From: Shinisaurus crocodilurus
Lineage: Eukaryota; Chordata; Lepidosauria; Squamata; Shinisauridae
Reading direction: 5' to 3'
NCBI GenBank assembly: GCA_021292165.1
Contig: CM037880.1
Coordinates: forward strand, 140,432,564-140,496,563
DNA: 64,000 nt
The notes under the pieces were generated by a model. It was not told where the DNA came from, made no database searches, and saw only the letters and a list, made by a program, of their open reading frames with translations. Below are positions 57,351 through 64,000 of the stretch, in pieces; the first letter of the stretch is position 1; each line of letters starts with the position of its first letter. The position numbers were made by a program, and so were the translations under genes.

Positions 57351-58639
57351 TACTGCTGCTCTTTGGTGTGCAAGTGAGTGTGAGTATACACACTGTCATG
57401 ATGAGCTCCTACACATAAAAATGTAACACTATGCCATTGCCCATTGTGCGTCTTGAATGTCAAGAACATAAGAGCTGCCCTACTGATCATACCAAAGGTC
57501 CATCCAGTCTTACATTCTGTTTCCAGCAGTAACCGTCAGCCAGATACCTGTAGGAAACTTGCAAGGAGGCATGAAGGCAGCCATACTCTGTTGTTTGGCT
57601 GCCCCAGCATCTTGTATTGGTTTAGACTATAGCAGCCTTCCCCAACCTGGTGCTATCCAGACGTGTTGGGCTACAACTCCCAGAATTCCCAGCCAGCATG
57701 GCCATTGGCCATGTTATTGATTCTTCTGCGGCACATAATACAAACCTATTTTAGAATAACCTGTGTACTGATGAATGTACCTTTGCACTTTTAAAGTTCA
57801 GGATAAAGAACCATGTAGTGTTCCCAGTTAGTGCTTTTTGTATCAGATTCTTTCTTTTTTATTTAGCTGTTTTGTATTTAACTTTTTTTTAATGTAACAA
57901 TTCCCTCCTTCACTGTTGCATAGCTTGGGATAAGGCTGCCCTCCTGTGGAATTCTGAACAGCAACTGGATATTATTAGTCACATAATGATTCATTCAGAA
58001 ATAAAACCACAGAGGGGCAGCAAGGAGGGGAATCCATATTCCACTGCCATGCATCACTATACTCCAGCTGTCTTACTAGGACTTTGGCTAGGGGACATGC
58101 CATCAATGTCACAATGCTGTTTGTTAAATGATGGCAAATTCAATCTTGTGCCCAACATAGAAAATAAAAATAAAAAAGACCAAGTATAATATCAGCTTTA
58201 AGAGTATGCACTCTATTAAATGTGTCAAGACAATCCTTTCAGGATGCTCCACCACACTGGTTAAACAGATGAAATAGGGTGCCAAGGCAATTGTGACAGC
58301 ACAGCATCACATGTCATGGTATTATGCCCAGGACCACTTTCTGTTTATTCTAGGGTTGCCACCGAAATTTCACCTAGACTGAAATTAAAGCTACTATCCA
58401 AAGCCAAAGTTCCTGAGGAACTTCAAGGGAAGTGAAAGTGTTTTGAAAACTTTCATACAAGTTACCCAGGGAATTCTATACATCCGTTGTCGCTAGATTT
58501 TTGCCTGACCCAAAATTCAAAGCAAAGGCGGAGTTTCCTCCTCAGGCAAAACATCTGAGCCATGTCAAGGGAAGTCAAACAAGTTTCTCTAAACGAGTGA
58601 AATTTCTCACCGCAGGCAAAGCAGGGAGTTTGTGCATCA
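57351..58639. other. No gene; CR1 3' end and half-MITE
   Basis: 57465-57610 is a minus-strand CR1 3' end ('aagaacataagagctgccc' and 'ccatccagtct'). 57630-57710 is one arm of the 'cagccttccccaacctgg' foldback family. The rest is unassigned. Confidence 0.6.
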
Positions 58640-59162
58640 CTAGCTAATGCACTTCTTTTGTGGTGTTTGATGTGAGCATGGGACAAGCGCTCACCATGCA
58701 CCAACATACAGTAATTTCAAACTGTAGACTAGACTGTAGACCTGTGCAGGTGGTGGAAGTGGGGGGTGGGGATCAGAAAAAAATGGTGTATCGGTGCAGT
58801 TTTGAAACAGAGATCTGGATGGACGGATCGGTCTATTTCAGGTCAGCTGTATTCAATCATAAGTCCGTTCCTTCCCATTTCTGCATCTATCTGTATGTGT
58901 GTATTTTTAATGAAAAATTGAAACTTTTCATTCATTTTCGTAGGCAATTTGCCCTAACATACACATTTTTGTGTTCAATTTCTGAGCAGGGAACTGCATC
59001 ACAAGATTCAGAAAAGTGCACAATCTGAAAGATAACTGTGTCACACAGTTATCTTTCAGATCTGTATTTTAGTCTGGGATGTGTGAATTTGATCGATTCA
59101 CTTAAAAATGCAGACCAGACAAAATTCTACCCCATGCCTAGAATGATCGAAGACAGTTTAAT
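58640..59162. other. AT-rich repeat-like DNA
   Basis: 'cacatttttgtgttcaattt' and neighbouring strings recall the AT-rich family at 230-660, but the match is weak. 59033-59060 holds a small hairpin ('ataactgtgtc' and 'gacacagttat'). Confidence 0.4.
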
Positions 59163-59400
59163 GCAGGGGTGGGGAACGTCACATCAGGTCCATGGACCAA
59201 AACTGGCCCTTCTGTGGGCCAAATCAAGCCCTCCGTGATCCTCAGATGGCCATGCACCCTGGCCCCACCCTCCTTCCCCCCAACTGCTGGTCACTTGGTG
59301 GTTTCCCAGCTTTTGTGCAGATTTTCCCTATTCTGAAAGGTTGAAATGCCTCTCCTAAGACTTAGTTACTAGCAGTAACAGCTTTAAGATTTATTTATGT
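59163..59400. repeat. hAT-like repeat fragment
   Basis: It starts 'gcaggggtggggaacgtcac', the usual head of reptile hAT MITEs. Its right part shares 'taagacttagttactagcag' with 49916-50163. Confidence 0.5.
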
Positions 59401-59523
59401 TCCAGGCACTGCCAGTTAAGAAGAATATCAACAAACTGGAACATTTGTAGGCCCATCTCACACTTCCTCATTAACGGGTTTCCAGAAGCTATGGTTCGAG
59501 AGCACATAATGCAGGCCACATGC

Positions 59524-59667
59524 TGAAGCTAAGCAGGTATGAGCCGGGTCAGTGCTTGGATGGGTGACTGCCTGGGCTGCCCACATCTGTTCTCCTGCAT
59601 TGAGCAGGGGGTTGGACTCGATGGCCTTATTGGCCCCTTCCAACTCTACTATTCTATGATTCTATGA
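59524..59667 (+). mobile_element. 5S-rRNA-like segment joined to a CR1 3' end (SINE-like)
   Basis: 59524-59577 reads 'gaagctaagcaggtatgag', then 'gtgcttggatgggtgactgc' and 'ctggg', the internal-promoter half of 5S rRNA. After a short linker, 59600-59667 is a CR1 3' end ('gggttggactcgatggcc', 'ccttccaactct', 'attctatgattctatga'). This order is that of SINE3-type elements, with a 5S-derived head and a LINE-derived tail. The 5' half of 5S is not recognisable upstream. Confidence 0.65.
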
Positions 59668-61186
59668 AGACTTCCTTGTAAGGAAGGTGTTCAGTATGTT
59701 ATTTTAATTTGCTGGTTTAATCGGCTATGCTAGCAGGGGATGGTGGGAGTTGTAGTGGAGGACACCAGGTTGGAGAAGGCTGCTTTAGACGATATGCAAC
59801 CCCACCCTCATGGGGTCTCCTCCTGGCATTTACAGATCCTCCCTTCCAATTCACCATTCATATGATGGACATTTCACTATTGATTTTTTAAAAAGAAATT
59901 CAAAGCACAACATTTTGTTTGTGGAATTAATGCAATAGATCTTAGGAGATATCTTTCACAGTTGACTAAAAGCTTAGAAGGAGAGCATAAAAGGGCAAGA
60001 TCATTGAAATGCCTCTGGCTAAGTATGTTAGCCTCTCATGTCAGTACGCCTTGTTTGTCAATATGTATGTCTAGACAGTAACAACTGCGAGTATGCCTCA
60101 CCCTCAGACATAAGGGCCCATAGAACCATCAGTCAAAAGCCTCTAATTATATGGCACATCATGTCATGTGCGGACAAAAATAACCGCCACATACCTCTCA
60201 GCCTGCCAAAGATGACGCTTTGAATACAGTGTGGTGATAAGCTTCAAAAACCAGAAGAATGATCAGTCATTCATCGTGTGACCCTTCAGATGCTGTTAAT
60301 CTTACATACCTTCAGTGCAAGTAATTACCACTACAATTTTAAATGCTTGGTTACTTGTAAGCAGAATAATTATTATTGCTATCATTCTTAACAGTAATTG
60401 GAAAACCTGCCAGAGTCATTATATTATGTACAATTTGTATTTATATCATTTTTGTTCCATTCAAAAATGCAATTCCATTTAGAACTGAACTCCCCACAGG
60501 ATGCTGGTTGTGAGCAATGTACACTTCCCATTAAAAATATCCATCTCAGAAATAATGTAGTGTTTTAATTGGCTACCACGAGCAGCAGGGGTCCAATTCG
60601 CCCCAGACAGAAACTGAGGTCATCTTTCAACTCCTCACATCCCACTCCTGCAACACCCTTAAATTCTGGCCTGCTGCAAAAGTTGGTTAGAGTGCAATCC
60701 TATGCATGTTTAGTCAGACAAAAGTCCTACAAGTTGTAGGCCTTTTTTCTGTCTAAGCTTGCATAGGATGATTGCAGTGTGCCCTTAAACCCTTTTCTTA
60801 CTTAGCGATGCCTGTTTGGCTGAGCATTCCCATGGATCCTGATCATAGACCACTCCAGAAAAACAAGTTTGTGAGAGCGAAGATCATTATTAAAGGATTT
60901 TGCTATACCCACTGAGTTGTGTCTGATGTTAGTGCTACTTAGAGTAGACCCATTGAAAGGAATGCGACTTTAACATTGGATACACTCCAATGGATACAAC
61001 CTACTAATGTCCAAATATACTGTAACTGAAAACTAGGGAAGGAAATAGGGTAGTGGAAAATATTTGGGGAGAATTTCCACTACTCCTTGCTTGCTATCCC
61101 TTGGATTCAACCCTGGCCCTGAGGGATCAACCTATCTCCAGATAGTTGCATGGCGGTGTAGGGAGGGCCTGTAACTCACTGTAACA
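59668..61186. other. No gene; MITE relics
   Basis: 59720-59790 is a half foldback element ('gggagttgtagtggaggaca'). 60690-60775 is a foldback copy with 'gcaatcctatgcatgttta' and 'gcttgcataggatg' ends. The remainder looks single-copy. Confidence 0.55.
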
Positions 61187-61330
61187 TAAGAACATAAGAA
61201 GAGACATGCTGAATCAGCCCAAAGTCTATCTAGTCCAGCATCCTGTTCACACAGTGGCTAGTCAGCTGCCCATGGGAAACCCACAAGAAAGACATGAGTG
61301 CAACAGCACCTTCCCGCCTATGTTCCCCCA
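61187..61330 (-). repeat. CR1 3' end, minus strand
   Basis: 'acataagaacataagaagag' followed by 'gaatcagcccaaagtctat' and 'ctagtccagcatcctgttc' is the reverse complement of the classic CR1 3' terminus. Confidence 0.9.
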
Positions 61331-61334
61331 ACAC

Positions 61335-61440
61335 ATGCTTTCAACACAGAAGGTCCCAGGTTTAATCCCTGGCATCTCCATTTGAAAGGATCAGGTAGTA
61401 GCAGGTAATGGGGAAGACCTCTGGGAAAAACTGGGGGGGG
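61335..61440 (+). repeat. tRNA-derived SINE fragment
   Basis: 'gaaggtcccaggtttaatcc' holds a box-B-like GGTTTAATCC. It is followed by 'ctggcatctccatttgaaag' and 'gaagacctctg', a pattern common in reptile SINEs. The head is missing or fused to the CR1 piece. Confidence 0.55.
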
Positions 61441-61491
61441 GGCTGCAAATGCATATTGCTGCTTATGGGAACTGATGATGCTACTTTAAAG

Positions 61492-61816
61492 CAGGGGTGT
61501 TGAACCTCTTTCAGCCTGAGTGCTGAATTCTGTTTTGGAGAAGCTCTCGGGGGCCACATTCCTGTGGTGGGTGGGGCCAAAGAGAAAAGGGGCAGGGCCA
61601 AAAAAATACCAGCATATTTTAGCCTAAACCTCTTACAGCCAGTAACTGAGCCTTATGAGAGGCATTTTAGCCTTTTAGAATGGGGGGGGGCACACAAAAG
61701 TCGGGAAACCACCAAACAATTGGCCATCAGGAAAGGAGCATGGCCATCTGAGGAACCCGGGGGGGGGGCAGATTGGGACCCCACAGCCCTGAGGTTCAAC
61801 ACCTCCACTCTAACTG
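61492..61816. mobile_element. hAT-like element
   Basis: Ends 'caggggtgttgaacctc' and 'gaggttcaacacctcc' are inverted repeats. Outer words 'ctttaaag' and 'cttttaaag' resemble a target duplication with one extra base. G-runs occur at 61682-61690 and 61760-61768. Confidence 0.65.
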
Positions 61817-61864
61817 CTTTTAAAGCAAAAAAAATTTCAGTGTTACAAATTTTACAATCTTGCA

Positions 61865-61945
61865 AATCTTAATTGTAAGTCACCTTGGGGCCCTGTTTGC
61901 GCTGAAAGGCACCTCCTACGTTCATAAACAAATGAATAAATTGCT
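61865..61945 (+). repeat. LINE/SINE-type 3' end
   Basis: 'aagtcaccttggggccctg' followed by an A-rich AATGAATAAA tail is the usual terminus of squamate retroposons. Confidence 0.5.
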
Positions 61946-62454
61946 GCCCCTCACCCTGTCCTAGCTTGACTAACATTTGTTGTGCTGCTTTGGCTAATGG
62001 ACTGAAATGCATCCGTCTTTTCATTTTTCCTTGATGAGGCTACACAAGTGGTTAATCTAATGGGTCACAAAATAATAATAATATAACATTTCATCCAAAA
62101 ATGTAAGGAAGCAGGAGAGACTGGAATGTAACTCAGATCCCATTACTTTTCCCTGGAGAACTAATTTGCAGAAAGTACCAGCGAAGAATGTTAAAGGCCA
62201 CAGCAGTCTCAATTGCTCTCTAATTGCTGTCTAATGCAGTGTTTGGGAGCATTTGACAATGTATGTCCTTATTATTCTTGCTTTCCATTTTCTTCTAGGG
62301 ATGTAGAAGATAGATAGTGATGTCCTTGATCCTTCCCTAGATGCACAAACACATGCTGCCCAACTTTACAGGCTGGATTGCTAGGATATCTGGGCATTTA
62401 ACGACATTTTCTTGAAACGGGGTCTGATCATTTTAATCCAATAGAAAGAGCAGG
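61946..62454. other. No gene seen
   Basis: Unassigned DNA beyond the gypsy LTR. Confidence 0.4.
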
Positions 62455-62685
62455 CAATATCGGTGCAAATATAGTTTCAAAGCTGGTGGATTGCGCCCCA
62501 CAGAACCAAAACAGACTCACCTCCATGTTTTATTTACATAAAGGCCCTGGCACAGAGCTCTCTCTCGGACTATGGCCTCTCTCTCCTCAGGTCAGAAGCA
62601 GTGGGTGCCCTCAACTACTTCCTGGCTCCTCCCAGGAAGCACACCCCATCCAGGCCAAATCCGGCAGTTCTTTCATATTGTTACA
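62455..62685 (-). repeat. Gypsy LTR, 5' portion
   Basis: The minus strand begins 'tgtaacaatatgaaagaact' right after the purine run 'agaagagaagggg' (62686-62698). A polyadenylation-type 'aaataaaacatgg' lies near 62525-62537. The 3' limit of the LTR is uncertain. Confidence 0.65.
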
Positions 62686-63127
62686 CCCCTTCTCTTCTGA
62701 GAAAGAAAAAACTAAAAAATAAATAAATAAACTGGAACTTTACATATAGTCTTTCAGGTGTGCAGGTCTCTTAATAACTTACCCACTTTGAGTGTGTCTG
62801 GGTCAGTTATGACATCTGTGAGCTGCCATCCTTTATTCTCTTCCCCTCCAGACTCAGGGTGTGTCCTTGCTGCAGTCTTTTCTTCTGCATTCATCTCCTC
62901 TGGACTATCCTCTGGTGTTTCTCTGCCCTGGTCAGCACATAGCAAGGATTCCCTTCTTGTCTTGTCTCATTCCGCAGGACTCTGCTGGTTACTACATGCT
63001 TGTTCCTCAACCAAATTCATGGCCTCATCTGAGTCTTCTGTTGTTTTCCTTAGATGTCTCCTGTTACATCTCAGTATTCGTCCACTTTCCGTTCATGCCT
63101 TATATGATCGTAGGTTATCATGTTGAA

Positions 63128-63560
63128 TTATGGTTGCCTTGTGCCAGACTCTGTCCTCTGTTTTGTTAGGGGTTGGACTCTCACTGTGTCACCTGGCTCT
63201 AGACCCGGAAGACCTGTTGCCAACTGGTTGTAATACAGGGCTTGTCTCCGTCGCTGCTGTCTCCTCAGTTCACCAAGGGATGCTCCTGTAACCCCTGCTT
63301 CTAATAACCTCCCACTTGTTGGTATAAGTGTCTTTGTTCTTTGACTCATTAACTGTTGTGCTGGACTTGAGTTTAGGCCTTGGGATAGAGTGTCATAATG
63401 ATCTAGAAGTGCTAGATATGTGTCTGCCCCTGCCACATTTGCTTTTCTCAAGAATCTCTTAGCTTGTTTTTACTGCGGATTCTACTTTTCCATTACTTTG
63501 AGAATACCCAGGTGATAAAGTGGTATGTTCAAAACCCCAGTCCTTCAGCTTCAACTGATC
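63128..63560 (-). pseudogene. pol: Gypsy integrase, C-terminal half
   Basis: The minus-strand frame gives GFEHTTLSPGYSQSNGKVE, which carries the third catalytic acid of the DDE core. Then comes YLALLDHYDTLSQGLNSSPAQQLM, RTKTLIPTS and a C-terminal GLEPGDTVRVQP block. These are standard for vertebrate and invertebrate gypsy integrases. The zinc finger and the first two catalytic acids are missing because RNase H joins directly to this point at about 63560. A stop follows EIL-type sequence near 63470. Confidence 0.88.
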
Positions 63561-63890
63561 CCTCCATGGCAGCTTCTGGTAGGTATGCCTGGCTCAGGGT
63601 ATCTGCTAACACTAGGTCTCTGCCAGGGCGTAGTTGATTGTATATCATACTTCTGCAGACGCATTAGTGCAATGAGTAAGGGATTTTTCCATATATTTTC
63701 CAGAGGTTTATGGTCAGTCTGGACACCTACTGTGCATCCATATGTGTACTGGTAGAATTTCTCCATTCCAAAAAGTATTGCAAGTAGTTCTTTTTCAATT
63801 TGGGCGTAGCACGTTCTGCTCGCAAATGCAACTGGCTGTCCTCCTTACAGCATGGTAGTCCCTAGGCCTGTTTCTGATGCATGACACTGA
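63561..63890 (-). pseudogene. pol: Gypsy RNase H
   Basis: The minus strand reads GGQPVAFASRT, YAQIEKELLAILFGMEKF, YQYTYG and TDHKPLENIW, then LQKYDIQ, the classical RNase H and connection motifs of Ty3/gypsy. A stop lies upstream of GGQPVAFASR, and a frameshift after KYDIQ moves the ending (like RPGRDLVLADTLS) to another frame. Confidence 0.88.
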
Positions 63891-63895
63891 AGTAG

Positions 63896-64000
63896 TGATG
63901 TACCGTCTCACCTCGCGGGGCATAGCGGGCTGAAATCGGCCCGCCCACGCAAGGCTCACACGAGCCTACCTGGATCCGGCAGCGGCTCGCCTCTCCGCGG
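63896..64000 (+). mobile_element. CpG-rich element, copy truncated by the window end
   Basis: Starts 'gatgtaccgtctcacctcgc' and continues 'gcatagcgggctgaaatcgg' and 'cctacctggatccggcagc'. The first half matches 56710-56785 (minus). The 'cctacct...ccggcag' part matches 20318-20704 (minus). It interrupts the gypsy element. The right end is outside the window. Confidence 0.75.

Larger units (their letters stand above)
62455..63890 (-). mobile_element. Ty3/gypsy retrotransposon, 3' part, internally deleted
   Basis: On the minus strand the order is RNase H (63890-63560), a remnant of the integrase core and C-terminus (63560-63128), a further acidic coding-like stretch (62945-62754), a polypurine tract (62698-62686) and an LTR starting at 62685. 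This order places integrase after RNase H, as in Ty3/gypsy. RT, protease and gag are absent: the element is cut at 63.89 kb by the CpG-rich element and may continue beyond the window. Confidence 0.88.

Noticed and set aside
59524..59577. Functional 5S rRNA gene
   Set aside because: Only the 3' half is recognisable, with substitutions, and a CR1 tail follows.
62754..62945. Acidic ORF treated as a separate gene
   Set aside because: It lies between gypsy integrase and the polypurine tract, so it is more simply the 3' end of pol or UTR of that element.

Overview
This is vertebrate, not microbial, DNA. I found no intact host gene, no functional RNA gene and no operon-like gene order. The repeat content points to a squamate reptile. 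There are tRNA-derived SINEs of the Sauria type, CR1 and L2 LINE ends, many short inverted-repeat DNA transposons with 8-bp target duplications, a Ty1/copia element, a Ty3/gypsy remnant and a Penelope-like remnant. The window reads as an intergenic or intronic stretch built by repeated, often nested, insertions.

Layout: 1-13 kb holds AT-rich repeats, LINE fragments, a foldback element and a strikingly G-poor tract (2740-3010). 13-26 kb is mostly single-copy-looking DNA with scattered MITEs, two Sauria-type SINEs and a CpG-rich element that splits one SINE (20318-20704). 26.29-31.73 kb is a complete-looking, very young Ty1/copia retrotransposon. It has two 609-bp LTRs differing at only two sites by eye, a perfect 5-bp target duplication and a primer site complementary to the anticodon arm of initiator tRNA-Met. 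Its gag-pol carries an in-frame stop, a short gap in the integrase active-site region and a frameshift in reverse transcriptase.

35.5-36.4 kb is a decayed Penelope-like element and 37.2-39.2 kb is a minus-strand L2-type LINE interrupted by a pogo/Tigger-like MITE. 41-49.5 kb holds several hAT-like elements, one of which (45036-47206) brackets a CpG-rich block. 52.4-56.3 kb is an LTR element without gag or pol; its left LTR is a palindrome of an inverted LTR joined to a direct LTR end. 56.55-57.08 kb is a three-deep nest of DNA elements. 59.52-59.67 kb has a 5S-rRNA-like segment directly followed by a CR1 3' end. 62.45-63.89 kb is a deleted minus-strand Ty3/gypsy element, itself invaded by a third copy of the CpG-rich element that runs off the window.

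Most biology here concerns mobile elements and how they insert into one another. All comparisons were made by eye; family names beyond the visible motifs are inference.
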